Positions 34,510 through 47,000 of a stretch of 64,000 nucleotides of DNA are shown here, in pieces. Position numbers and translations under genes: made by a program. The stretch lies in contig JYIP02000009.1 of NCBI GenBank assembly GCA_001051155.2, positions 2,108,001 to 2,172,000 of the forward strand, in the 5' to 3' direction. The first letter of the stretch is position 1; each line of letters begins with the position of its first letter. The stretch comes from Chrysoporthe austroafricana (Eukaryota > Ascomycota > Sordariomycetes > Diaporthales > Cryphonectriaceae). The notes below the pieces were generated by a model. It was given only the letters and a program-made list of their open reading frames with translations. It was not told where the DNA came from and did not search any database.

Positions 34510-34790
34510 TTCTATCCTTAAGTAAAAGTGTCTTTAAAATAAAGGACAGTTTTTTTGTATAGGCAAAAATTTGGCGCTAGTAAAAACCGGGGGTAAAGGA
34601 TCGGTTTAAAATTATACAAATTATATTCAACCCGTTTTTCAAAATATTTGCATCGCTTTAATTCGATCTCTTATTTATCCAATATAGTCTATAATATATT
34701 TAAATATAAGAACTATGCAACATTTAAAAGAATTGCAATTGCAAACCTTAAGTTTTTACCCAGAAGATTCATAAAGCAAGCTTTACTTTT
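34510..34790 (+). repeat. Right copy of the 260-bp dispersed repeat
   Basis: Same orientation as 21690-21951 and about 85-90 percent alike by eye, sharing GCGCTAGTAAAAACCGGG, TTCAACCCGTTTTTCAAA and GCAATTGCAAACCTTAA. It continues past the point where the left copy is cut by an LTR. Confidence 0.85.
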
Positions 34791-35723
34791 TGAAATAACC
34801 AATCAAAATGAAACGGGTTTTATACTAATCTTAATTCGGAATTCTAATTAAATAATTAACAGATTAAAGAACTTTCTATATTACCCCTAACCCGCTTGCA
34901 TTTTTAATCAGAAAATAAATTAATAAGATAAATAAGAAAAAAAGTTAAAACTTATTATCCTTTCAAACCCCTTTTTCCATATATCGTAAATATCTATTTC
35001 GAATATAGCTAATCAAATCTATTTATTCGTTTTTTATTTTCAATTATATATTGTAATATATAAAGAATACTATTTCGGCATTCTAGCAAACGAAATTCTA
35101 GCATATTTAACTATTTTATATTACTGAATATTAAAAAAATAATAATAATTTATTGCTCGCATTATTCAAAGCTTGCCTGGCATTTATCGTATGCAATAAG
35201 ACTTGCAAGATTTCCGATTTCCAGATCCGTTAAGCAATTCTATCCTATTTTTCAGTAATATTCAGATAAATAGCCTTGCTTATTAAGAATGCTATTTTAT
35301 TAGCTAGCAATATAATAAAATACGAGATTACTATTGCATTTCGTACAGATAAGTTAATCCTTATACAAATAGCTATCTGTTTGCTTATAAAGCTATTCTC
35401 TTAGTCCTTTAGCGAATGCAAGTACGCTATTAATAGCTCTTTCCAAACTAGCAAGCTAGCAAATAGTTCGAAGTAAAACGGCAGAGCAATATCGCAGAAA
35501 ACGGGCATAGCAGCAAGGAATTTCCGAAATAGCAAATTATCGTATCCTTTCGCCGAATATAACAAATATTTACCGATTAGACAGATAAACAAATCCAGGA
35601 AAAGGACGAGCAGCTAAAGCTTAACTTATAGCTTTGCAAAATAAGCTAAGCTGCTTATTTGCAAAGTTTCGACTTAATCAGAATTAAAGATTTCGTTATG
35701 CCGATCCGGGAAGATAAGCCGGT
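34791..35723. other. AT-rich repeat relic, no recognisable gene
   Basis: Continuation of the dispersed repeat into AT-rich DNA. Frames of up to 67 residues carry no motif. Ends where the LTR of copy C begins. Confidence 0.5.
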
Positions 35724-36238
35724 TGTTATGAACCAACGGACGGTTCAAGTTACAGGAACAGATCGGATCAGTAAATCCGGGACTAACGTAATACGGATCT
35801 AACATCCGATATAAGGAACCACTTATATAAGGATACTTGACCATCCTAGATTATATAACCAGGGTTAGGGTTAGAAAGGAGGCAGGATCTGAAGATCTGT
35901 CCCAGATCTCCAGATCCAGGATCTGAGGATCTATCCCAAATCTCCAGATCCAGGATCTAAAGATCTGTCCCAGATCCGACAGATCCATACTGAAAGGCTG
36001 AATATATATATATAAGAACATACTCATTACCCCTCTAATAGACATAAAATATAGCTCTTTAGTTATCAATCTAAGTATTAATTGGATTATTACTATTAAT
36101 AATTACTAGGACTTGTAAACATTGCGATACTCAGTAAATCGTATTCCAATATTCAAAGCCTATATTTGGTATTGCTCTTGCTAGTATAAACCCCCTAACT
36201 CTATAGTATATTTCAGGATTGCTATAGCATTTATAATA
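35724..36238 (+). repeat. 5' LTR of copy C with AGATCT-rich tandem block
   Basis: TGTTATGAACC...TTATAATA, 515 bp. A telomere-like AGGGTTAGGGTTAG is near 35861. The copy-specific block 35884-35986 is three tandem units of about 34 bp, each beginning AGGATCT and packed with AGATCT/GGATCC-like palindromes. Confidence 0.9.
35884..35986 (+). repeat. Tandem repeat, about 34-bp unit, three copies, inside the LTR
   Basis: Units at 35884, 35918 and 35952 share AGGATCT..AGATCT.TCCCA and CAGATCC. They lie between the telomere-like motif and the TATATATATAAG promoter-like site. Confidence 0.9.
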
Positions 36239-36339
36239 TTTTGACAATTCTTATTCAAGAATGGTTTAGTATATTCCCTTTGAGCAATACCGGAATACGA
36301 TAGCGCCTTAGATCCCGTTTTTTTCCAGCAACCAGGCCT

Positions 36340-37290
36340 TTTAAGAAAGAAACCCGGTTATTCTTATTAACGAACAATTCCAGGAATAGAATATGGCCTT
36401 ATACTAACAGCTCGAGGAAGTTAAGAACGAGGTTCTCTGCTTTAACGCCTTTTAGCAAGCTAAGGCTTTCAAGCTTAATAAGCCCGGGCCCTATAAAGGC
36501 ATTCGTAAAGACTTCCAAGCCTTCTTAACCTAGCTTAAAGCCTACTTTAAGCATTATAATATCCAATTCAGGACTATTTATAACAAAATCGACTTTGCAG
36601 GAAATCGATTCGAAAGAATAGCATTCCAGTAATGGGAATTTACTTTCCGTAATTACCTGGATAACGATAACGCATTCCGTTCCGAAAATACTAAACGTAT
36701 CTTCCAATACTATTCTAATTTCGAAAGGGCTTTTACTAAGACTTTCGGAAATCTGGATAAATAATATATTGCAGTATAGCAGTTAGAGGCATTTCGGCAA
36801 ACAGAATTGGTAACGGACTATATAGCCAAGTTTTAGCAAATTATTGCTTATTTCGATTACGAAAATAAGCCTTTTATAAACGCTTACTATGCGGGATTCA
36901 AAGAAGAAATTAAAGACGAGCTTTATAAGGAAGACCGACCCGAAAAATTTAGCGAGTTTATTAATAAAGCGATCCGTATCGATAATCGCCTTTACGAACG
37001 ATATTAGTAGCGACAGAAAAACTATGGCTATATTCCGAAATACTAGCCCAATTCTGGAAAGTACAGGTTCCAATATAGCAATTAGAAAAGTATAGCCTAT
37101 TCGGGCACGATATATGCCAGACTTATAGAACTAAATACCTTTATACGGGAGCAGCGCAAGGGAATTACTTATTACAATTGTAGCAAAAAAGGATATATCG
37201 CTCGAAATTGCTATTAAGAGAGGAAAAAACGAAAATGGAAGCCAGTCCCGGAAAAATAGGTTAATATCGCTCAATAATAAGAACCCAATT
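36340..37290 (+). pseudogene. Chromovirus gag (copy C)
   Basis: Same order as in copy A: a capsid-like region (FKLNKPGPYKGIRKDFQAFL, then LKAYFKHYNIQFRTIYNKID with stops at Gln) and an eroded CCHC knuckle near 37165-37215 (YYNCSKKGYIARNCYQE, with one Cys and the His lost). Non-functional. Confidence 0.75.
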
Positions 37291-38349
37291 AGCTAAGCAA
37301 TAATTTTTTACCAAAATAAGTAACGGACCCTGATTACGGTAATATAAGCTAGACGGCTTATTATTAAGATTATTGCTTATTGCACTTTTCGGCAAAAGAA
37401 AGCTTAGAATAATTCTTATATAAACTTAAGGGATAACGGCAACTCGCTATGAGAAAAAAAGGCCCATTTTACGATATAGCTATAAACGATAACGATTCGG
37501 ACTGCTCAAGCAACCCGCTAGATATCAGAAAAGAAGACTTAAAACGATTTCCCTTAAAGATATATTTCGATAAGCGATAAGAAGTAATAGCAAAAAAGGA
37601 ATTCGGTACTTTAAATACGGTAATACTTATACTTAGTATTGCTACGGGAAAAATAGCGTTCCCAGACCGATAGCCAGATAACCAACCAACCCTTATACTC
37701 GAAAAAGAATCAGAAAAGCCCGGTATCCAAAATACGAAACAATTATAGCAAAAGTATAGCAACTGGATAACCAAATATACGAAAATTGAATATTTAATTT
37801 ACGGGCTTACATTATAAGAACTCTTTTAAAGCATCTTATTCTAGAATAATAAATGCAAATTCCAGGAAGATAGAAAGATTAGTTACTTATATTTTCGATA
37901 TTATAAACTTGCTTAAATATATTGCGTATATTACAATTGCTAGATATATTTTAGCGAGAAAGTCAAATATAATTGGTTCCCAATTAAGGAATAGGATTAA
38001 TTAATCCAACTTATTATAAAATCCCAGGGAAAATACAGAAAAGTCTTGCATATCGAATACGGCAACGCTTATATCGGATTACTTAATAATTATTTATAGA
38101 AATGCATTTAAGGAAGAATAATATGGGAATAATGCTATATATTAGCATATTCTATCTATATGCAAGACAAAACTAAAGAATAGTATTGATTGCAAAAAGC
38201 TGAAAAGGTAAAGCAGTACGCTTAAAGCCAAGCAAGAAGGTTAGCAAAGCAAGCAGCGAGATAAGCACAAAACGACCTAAAAGGAAAAGATCGCCTATAA
38301 AAGAATAATAATCGATTAGAACTATAAGGTCCTTATATATCGTTACGAA

Positions 38350-41300
38350 TAATAAGGAAAAATATATTATCTTGGATATATATATTAATGGGCAACGATA
38401 TAGCATATTATTAAATAGTAGCGTATAAGGAAATTTCATTTCGCTAGAAGTCGTTAATAAGAAATAGATTCCCTGGATATAGAAAAAGGATCTCTATAGA
38501 TTTAATACTATAGAAGGAAAAGCGGTTGCATATAACTTTGGTATAATCGATATAGAAACTAATTACCTACTTATTTCGATTCAAAGCTTTATAATAGAAA
38601 CTACTTTCGATATTATAAATATAGCATAATACGAATTGATTTTAGAAATATTTTGGCTTAAAGAATATAATCCTTATATTAATTGGATTACTGGCCAGAT
38701 TTTATAAGAGCAAGCCGTACTTACTAAAAGGATTGCAATTAACGGAAAAAGGAAAGTCTTAATTACTGAAAATAGCATTAGGAATATACGCTCAAACAGG
38801 CTTAGATTTACCCTTAAAGCAGAAAGACTTGCCAAAATAAAAAGAAGGGTTACGGGAACTTCGAACTTACGAGTACAGGTTGGGAATGGATCAAGAATCC
38901 AAGCAACTAGCATTTAGCAAAAGGCTAATTTAGCGCGGAGCGTTACAAAACTATATAGATTATAGAATTATAAAGAAATTCAGCTTTTAGCATAACGAAT
39001 ATAAGAAGATTACAAAAAAAGGTTTAGCTTTACAAATAATAAATACTTAAAGCTATTAGAAATCAAAATATACAAATAAAGGAAAGAAATAATAGAAGAA
39101 AGATATGCTTAACAGTACTTTCTATTCTTCCAAATTACAGAAAACGAAAAAAGACTGCTATTAGAATTTAAGAACGTATTACGGGAATATTACGAATTCA
39201 AAAAACTATAGCAAGGAAAATTCGATACCGGTTTACCAGAATATAGCCCTTTTAACCATAAAATCCTACTGAAAGAAAGAATAAAACCCAAGAATTATTC
39301 TATTTATAAGCTCGATCAAGCAAAATTCGAAACGCTTAAGGAATATATTGACAAAAACTTAAAAAGAGGCTATATACGGAAGTTGCAATTATTAGCAAGA
39401 TACTTAATCCTATTCGTACCCAAAAAGAACGGCAAATTATAACTTTGTATGGATTATAAGCAGCTTAACGATATTACGATCAAGAATCGCTATCCTTTGC
39501 CTTTAATAAGGGAAATGCAAAACCGGTTAGTAAAAGCAAATTGGTTTATTATACTCGACTTTAAAGAAAGATATTACTATATCCGAATTAAAGAAAATAA
39601 TATTTGGAAAATAACATTTAGAACCCGTTACGGACATTTTGAATACGTAATCTTACTTTTTGGACTAACTAATGCATTTGCGTTTTTCCAAAAAATAATT
39701 AACGATATTTTCCGCAAATAGTTGAATATTATTATTATTATTTATTTTAATAATATCTTTATTTATTCAAGAGATTTCGAATCCTATAAATAATATATAT
39801 AGCAAGTATTCCAGATTTTGCAAGATAATAAATTCTTAATCGAATTAAGCAAATGTTATTTTTATTAATAAAAAGTTAATTATTTCGGTTATACGATAAA
39901 ACCGAGCAAAATTAGTATATAGAAAAATAAAGTCCAAGCAATAAAAGAATAGCTTATATTAGAAAAGACAAAAGAAATTAAAGCATTTTTCGGCTATACC
40001 AACTTTTACCGATAGTTTATTCGAAATTATAGCAAAATCGCATGCCCTTTTACGGATCTTACGAAAAAGGACTAAAGGTTCGAATGGACTTAAGAAGTAT
40101 AGAAAGCATTCGACAAAATCAAAAAACGGGTAATATCAGAGCCTATATTTTGCGAAACAAACCCAAACAAACTATTTAAAATCGAAACCGATATATCGGA
40201 TTACGCATTAAGAGGATAACTAGATTAACGAGACGATTAAAGATATTTTAAGATCGTAAGCAACTTTTCAAAGAAATTAAATAGCCCAGAATTCAATTAT
40301 AGCATCCCGGATAAGGAATTAATGGCAATAATAAAAGCATTCGAAAAATGGCAGCACTATTTAATTGGAACAAAATACTAGATTATAATATATTCCGATT
40401 ATAAAAACCTAATAATATTTATAATAACGAAAGTTCTGAATAAGCGATAAGTCAGATAGGCGGAATTCCTTTTACAATTCGATTTAAAAATCGTTTATTG
40501 TAAAGGATTAGAAAATAGCAAAGCAGATGCATTTAGCAAACGGTTAAACTATTAAAATATAGAGCTAAAAGAACTTCAAAATATCTTTCGATAAGACAAA
40601 GACGGCAATCTTGTAAACGAAGCCAGAGAATTCGATATAATTATCAAAATTAGCAATAATAAAGAAAAACCAGAAAGTATAATTCCCGAAAAACAGAATA
40701 AATATATCCGAAATATATATAATATACTAGCATACGGCTATTAAGGAATTAGAATTATATACGAAAGAATTAAGAGATATTAGAACTTTCTAGAATTAAG
40801 GAAAAGAATTGAGAAAATCTTATAAGAATGCGATAATTACAGAAAAAATAAGATCGAATATTATAAGCTTTATAGACTGCTTTAGCCATTTCCCATTCCG
40901 AAAGCAGTTTGGCAATCTATTAGCTGGGATTTCATTATAAAGCTATCCTTTTTACGAAAACCTTTAACTAAAATGCAATATAATAGCATTTTAGTAATAG
41001 TTTGCAAACTAAGCAAATATGCTTATTTCTTCCTTTATAAAGAAAGCAATATAGCAGAAGATCTCGCATATATATTTTTCAGAATAGTTATAGCCAATTA
41101 TAGCATACTCAAAGAAATTATTTCCGATAAAGATAGGAAATTCGTATTAAACTTCTGGATATCGCTTATAAAGCTATTCGGAATATAATAAAAAATATTT
41201 ATAATATTCCATTTGCAAACGGACGGATAAACGGAACGAATAAACTAAATCGTTAAATAATACTTACGGTATTATATAAATTATAAATAAAATAACTGGA

Positions 41301-41980
41301 TCGACTTATTGCCCTTAATATAGTTTGCATATAATAGCGCAAATATAAATACGATAAAGAAATTACTATTTTACGCGCTATACGGCTATAATTCGATAGC
41401 TTATTATAACGAATTATTAAGAATAAATGCAAAAGTAGCAGAAAAACGAATCAAAAAGATTAAGAAATGCTAAAAGGAATTTCAGGAAGAACTGAAATTT
41501 ATACAAAAAAGAATAACGAAATATGCTAATTCCAAGAGAATTGAGAGATTAATTCTGCAGGAAAGAGATAAAGTTTACCTCGTTCGATAAAAAGAATATA
41601 TCAAAATAACTAGACTTTCTTATTCGCTAGATTATAAGAAATTCGGATTATTCAAAATTCTAAGGAAAATCTCAAATATCAATTTTGAATTTGCGCTATT
41701 TTACGGAATAAAAATCTACCCGGTTTTTCATATCTCGTTTCTTAAACCAGTATTCAAAATAGCCAAAACAGATAATACGGCATAAACAGAAAGCGAAAAA
41801 CCGGAATACGAAATAGAACGAATCCTTAAGTACTGAAAATTAATAAATTATAAAGAATACCTGATTAAATAGAAAAGATATTATTTAAGCGAAAATAGCT
41901 AGGAACCAATCGAAAATTTCGTCTATATATAAAAAGCCTTAGAAATTTATCTAGAAAAAGTACGACTACTTTCGAATAAG
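38350..41980 (+). pseudogene. Chromovirus pol polyprotein (copy C)
   Basis: Protease region near 38370-38450. Reverse transcriptase about 39280-39850: frame 39449-39721 reads MDYKQLNDITIKNRYPLPLI and VILLFGLTNAFAFF, and the catalytic box near 39745 reads FNN. RNase H about 40140-40350. Integrase core 40973-41188 (CKLSKYAYFFLYKES, SILKEIISDKDRKF). A broken chromodomain is near 41800-41890. TAA/TAG occupy Gln positions throughout and conserved Asp residues are Asn, so the gene is dead. Confidence 0.85.
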
Positions 41981-42099
41981 AAGCGTTAATATAAATATAC
42001 TAATAAGGGATAGCAGAATTTATTAATTACTAATTCGCAAACGGCCTAGCAATAGCTTTTCCGAAATTAGCAATATCAAAAAAACTAAAATCCATAATA

Positions 42100-42660
42100 G
42101 ATCAATTAATCTTCCCAATCCCTTGCAAAACGGAATCGGGATAACTTTCGGGTAACGGATTTTCGAATACTAAAGCCTTTATATTCCGGTTAGCCTTTTC
42201 AGCAGCCGCGCGCTCGGCTTCCGCCTCTTCCTTTTCCAATCTCTTTAGATCCTCGAGGTTAAACAGATTACGACGGAAAGCCCGAGCTATTCGCTCTCGC
42301 TATATTCGTTTCTGTTTTCGTAGCCTTATCAATTTGTTTTCCAAACCTTCGATTTCATCTTCCAACTTCTGAAACTGATTGGATGCAAAAGAAAGTTCCG
42401 CAGCATTAATAAGCTCTAAGATATCGCAATTCGACTGATTATATTAGATATATTTAAAATAACGAGACGAATCCTGCTTAGAAATAGCATATAATTCAAG
42501 CTCAAAACGATCGCAATAAGAATAAGGACGTATAATAACCGTACGATAAATAATTCGAAAAATTAGAGACTTGCATTGCTTATTCTTATTAAGGCGAAAA
42601 TTGGAAGATTTCGGTTTCGAAATTCTATTCGGCATCTCGATCAAGAAAGCACGATACTAT
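42100..42660 (-). pseudogene. Antisense Zn2Cys6-like/coiled-coil frame of copy C
   Basis: Reads PYSYCDRFELELYAIS, then SSRYFKYIQYNQSNCD, a cysteine pattern like copy B (C-x2-C-x7-C-x9-C-x2-C-x7-C) in which four Cys are now Tyr. A strong coiled coil follows (FQKLEDEIEGLENKLIRLRK, RAFRRNLFNLEDLKRLEKEE) with the tail FENPLPESYPDSVLQG. Apart from the Cys changes and Gln stops the frame is continuous. Base composition is visibly richer in G+C here than in the adjoining pol. Confidence 0.62.
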
Positions 42661-42724
42661 ACCTAGACGAACAAGATTACTTACGAAAGATCGTTAAGGA
42701 TAACGACTAATAGGAAGGAGATAA

Positions 42725-42860
42725 TATTATAAACTAACGGACGGTTTAAGTTATAAAAACAGATCGGATTAATAAATCCGGGATTAACGTAATACGGATC
42801 CAATATCCGATATAAGGAACTACTTATATAAAGATGCTTGACCATCCTAGATTATATAAA
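42725..42860 (+). repeat. 3' LTR of copy C, truncated
   Basis: Matches the first 136 bp of the 5' LTR up to CCTAGATTATATAA. The LTR then stops and element X sequence begins. The rest of the LTR is not found at the far side of X in this window. Confidence 0.85.
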
Positions 42861-42869
42861 CCCTGTATA

Positions 42870-43390
42870 ATCGTTTAATCAGTCCGACTAATATCGCAAA
42901 TTTTCCCGCATTTTCTAATTAATTAAAATATATATTTCGATTAGTCGAATTGACTAGAGTAGCTGCATCCAATTAAAATTCCAAGAAAAATAGGTCCGAG
43001 CAGTCGAATTTCAAGAATATTTTTATATTAGATCAGTCGATTCTATTTGATCAGTCAGCATTCTTATTCTTTCAATCAATCGAATTTTCATTAAGCTAGC
43101 TATACCCAATAAAAGGGACGGGAAAAATAAACCCGAATAATCGAACTATAAAATGCTTATTTATCAGATCATTCGAATCTATCGTATTAGTCGGTATCCT
43201 TATTACAAAAATCAATCGAATCCTCAGATCTATTATAAGTACCGTTAAAATCAATTGATTCCAAAAACTTTACAATACAAGCTTTACTATTGCCATTCCT
43301 ATACGAGCATTAAGTTCAATTGATTCCAGAAAAGCCATTCTCTTTTTATTTTTCTACCTAATTGATTCTAGTTGCTCTAAAAAAGAATTC
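42870..43390. repeat. Array of short repeats at the left end of element X
   Basis: About a dozen copies, in both orientations, of a word like ATCAGTCGAATTC or ATCAATTGATTCC. They occur, for example, at 42877, 42939, 42998, 43031, 43049, 43073, 43137, 43167, 43211, 43250, 43315 and 43360, spaced roughly 20-65 bp apart. Such subterminal arrays are known as transposase-binding sites in some DNA transposons; here the role is unknown. Confidence 0.65.
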
Positions 43391-44079
43391 TTTTTTTTTT
43401 TATTTTATATTAAGATAAAACCCTTTCCTATGCTAATATTTGCGCAATTACGACAAATAGTTTAAGCTTTTCTTTACTTCCTATATAATCCTTTTTACGA
43501 AGCTATTTTCCAGCTTTACCCGGCTTATTGCTTTTCAACTGCAAGCCTTCTTATATATATATTTTAGGCCTTTTATACGTTTTAATCGATCTTGCTATTT
43601 CTGCCTGCTTGTAATACAAAACTCAAATAAGAATATCGATAAATGCTTTCCTATATATATAAACGACCTCTTTATTATATGCGAACTTGCCATTCCTTAG
43701 CCTTTTGAATTTCCTATATATATATTGTAGGCAGAGATATATAGAGCAGGTTAAATAATGATTTAAGTACTTTTCCTTTTTTATTTCTGCCCGAATCCTA
43801 TCCGTTTCTTGCTATAATTCGTTTTAAAACCCAAAGCATTTATATTAAGAATATACGATATTTATTCTTTATACGAAAAGGCAATATATATACTTAGCGT
43901 AATAATCGTATTCGTTAGCATAATGGCATTGCAAAAACTTTTCTAATGCTATAATCAATAAAGCCTAGTCCGTATTTTATATCCGAGCTCATTTTTATTG
44001 CATTCGGTAGTATTATAATGCTTATTATATATCCATATATTCCAAAGGCAATAGCGGTAAAAGTTTAGTATACGTTATA

Positions 44080-47000
44080 GCGGAAAAAGAAGCCGGCAAG
44101 AATATTACGGCAAACGGAATGCCCGATAGATTAGCAGAATAGTCTTTCTATACTTGGATCGGGCTAAGTAATCTATTTCGCGAATCCGAAACGGGATTGC
44201 CGGGACGTTTCGAAAAAGTAATCGCAAGAAATGGGCTCGGCTTTTCGGATTAAAATTTCGAAAAGCTTTCATTATATAGGGTTAAGCTCTTATCATTGCT
44301 AATATCGCTCGTTACGCGCGGGGGTAAAGCTCGAGATCTTGGTTACGGCTATAGCGGGAAGTCGTATAATGCTACCGAAAGCGTTTTGGATCCCGATTTC
44401 TATATAAATGCCGATAAAGTTAATAGCGTATAGCTTCCCGGGCCTATCAAGCGCCCCGGGATCTGCTTGGGCCTAATAGCATTAGAGAATATCGTATCGT
44501 ATGCAAGGCGATTGCAACTTTTACAGGCATATTCCGTAAGGCCGTATATTTATCCTTGCTTTTCCCCATTCAAGAAATCTTCGATTGCTTTGTATATATA
44601 TAGCGCTTATGCAATTTGCGCTATTATCGAATCTATCGTACTAAAACGTTCTATTAGGATTGCTAATATCCTCTATTCCCGTATTTTGCCGAATATTTGG
44701 CATAGGGTTAATGCATTATACTTATTAATTATAATAATTAATACGATATCTTTAATATTTAAGCTTTCTGCAATTGCCGTAATTCCGACTATCAGACCGC
44801 CTAGCCCTTTTTAGCGCTATAGGGTTTATTCGTTATAATTCCTTACGTAGTAATAGCTGCAGCTAAGCTAGCCCGTTAAGATTTCTGCTTCCCATTTTGC
44901 CGTATAGTAAATTAAGCCTTTCTCGCATTCCCGCAAGCATTATGCAAAATGCATAATATGCGCATAAGATACCTTCTTATCCTTAGCATATAAAGAAAGA
45001 TATTTATATCCTAAATGCTTTATAAGGATCCGGAAGAATTTATATTTAATTAGGTTTAAGCGGCTTATAAAAGTATTTAGCAGCATTAGCAGTAATATAG
45101 CTGTAATATAAAGCTGCTTTTAATAGAAGCTAGCTAAGCGGGTCCCGATATCTCGATACGTAAGGCAGTACCAATTCGCAAAGTCTTTTGCCAAAAGCAT
45201 ATAATGCGTTTTATCTAATACGACTAGGTCGATTAGGCTTTTTATATCGGTACGGGTTACCCAATATATAAAATTTACGCTTTAGAACGCTTTTAGCATA
45301 AGGAAAAGTACGGTTATTTCAAAAATATCGCAAGCTTAATCCATATCGGTCCAGAAAGTATAAGGGATCTGGAATTATTCTAAACGCATTGCTATATTCC
45401 GTAATAAAGCGATCGTTAATTGGATAATAAAAATTACCCTTTTATACTTAATTATTGCTAGCAGCATAAAGCTTATGCTTTTCCTTGTGCTAATTAGTGC
45501 TACTTGTATAATATCCGTTACGGTAAGTTCGATAATCTGTTATAAGAAAGCCTCTTAATAGGGGAAAAGGTCTTTCCTTACCCCTAGCAGCTTGTCCAAA
45601 GCATTCTTATTTTATACGTTCTTAGCTATTTTGTCAATCTAGCAGGATTGTATAAATTCTTTTACTATCTCGACCGAGTTTTCGTCCGCGTCGCGCTTTA
45701 CCTCCCGCTCAGGCTTGGTTTCGATTTCGAAATAGCAATAGAATGCGTTGCAAAGAAATATTTATTTCTGGAAAGCAGTACCGAAATCGAATTCTATTGC
45801 ATAGAAATGCTTGCTTACGGCCGCCGAATGCCTTGCATACTTTTCGATCAGGTTTTCCCTTTTTTCCAGATCCTTACTCTTATTGCTATTGCTGCCAGCG
45901 CTTATTGTTTCGATACCGTAATTATCCAGATTGTCCGCGCAAAAATACTAATAAGCGATCCTTTTCAATACTTGCTTGCCTTTTTGCAGAATCAGCTTCT
46001 TGCTATATACCCTTATGCTAATATCCTGGATAAGCTTTTTGAAGCGTACTGTTATAACAAAATCGCTCGCGCTAAATGCTTGATAGCTTAATAGCAAACT
46101 ATTCCGCTAGCTGATACTATTGCGCCGGATAAAAAGCTGTATTTCCAGGTATTCTGCAAATGGCTAGATAATAAAAATCTATACGAAAACGAGATATGCA
46201 TATATACGATATAGCTTCCGCTAGATTTTTTTAAACTTGGACTTGATCTTTTATAGCAACTTATTCTATTCTATTATAAATATAATCGAATCCTCGTACA
46301 GGAAAACGTTATGCAGCCTTGCAGCCGAAGTATTTTCATATTGGATATTTAATAATTCGAGCGTCCGGAGCAGCTATTTTCCGCCTTACTATAGCAGCAG
46401 GGCGAGGCTAGCGCGGGCCTTCCGTACGAAAGTAAAATAGGCCCGGATAGCGAGCTTAGCTAAGCTGTTACCGCTGCCGCTATCTTATTTCGCCCGTATC
46501 TCGTAATCCTTTTCTAGCTTATAAACGAAATATTCCTTGCAGCGCTTTACGATAGCGGCATTGCGATAATCCGCTAAAAAGCTATATTGCGCTATCGCAT
46601 TCGTTCTATTCTTATAGAGCATAGCAATATTGCAAAGGGCTAGAATCGCGTAAATTGTATTTGGATTAGCAGGTTCTATAAGCAATTCCTGTATTATTCG
46701 TTCCAAATTTATAATATTGGCCGCTATTATCTAACCAACTTATCCTTTCGTTATTATAATCCCAAATCCCGTTATTTTGGCATTTATTATTTCGTTTTAT
46801 TCGATTATAAGATTTTTAGCTTAATTCCGCATTTAGACTTTATATATAGCTAATATTTCGTATAGCAAGGCTAATAGCAAAAACTAGTAATTATCCGGCA
46901 AAATATAGATAATTAATTTTATAAGCTTTATTAAGCAATACAGCCGATCTATTGCAAGTTAGTCGAAATCTGGATAGTCTTTGCTGCCGTTATCTGTCTT

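Larger units (their letters stand above)
35724..42860 (+). mobile_element. Chromovirus copy C, truncated in its 3' LTR
   Basis: Plus-oriented Ty3/gypsy element: 515-bp 5' LTR, gag, pol, antisense frame, and only the first 136 bp of the 3' LTR (42725-42860), after which unrelated element X begins. More decayed than A, with nearly all Gln codons lost. TGACAATTCTTATTCAAG four bases after the LTR (36242) is the likely primer-binding site. Confidence 0.9.

Noticed and set aside
42870..43390. CRISPR-like array
   Set aside because: Repeat words are short, diverged and in both orientations, and the genome is fungal.
44467..44814. 115-residue hydrophobic plus-strand frame
   Set aside because: Antisense to helicase motif V and the C-terminal region; hydrophobic look comes from AT-rich antisense codons.
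45648..46091. 147-residue plus-strand frame
   Set aside because: The minus strand here encodes helicase-protein blocks in order with the rest of that gene; the plus frame is open because RIP creates stops mainly on the coding strand.
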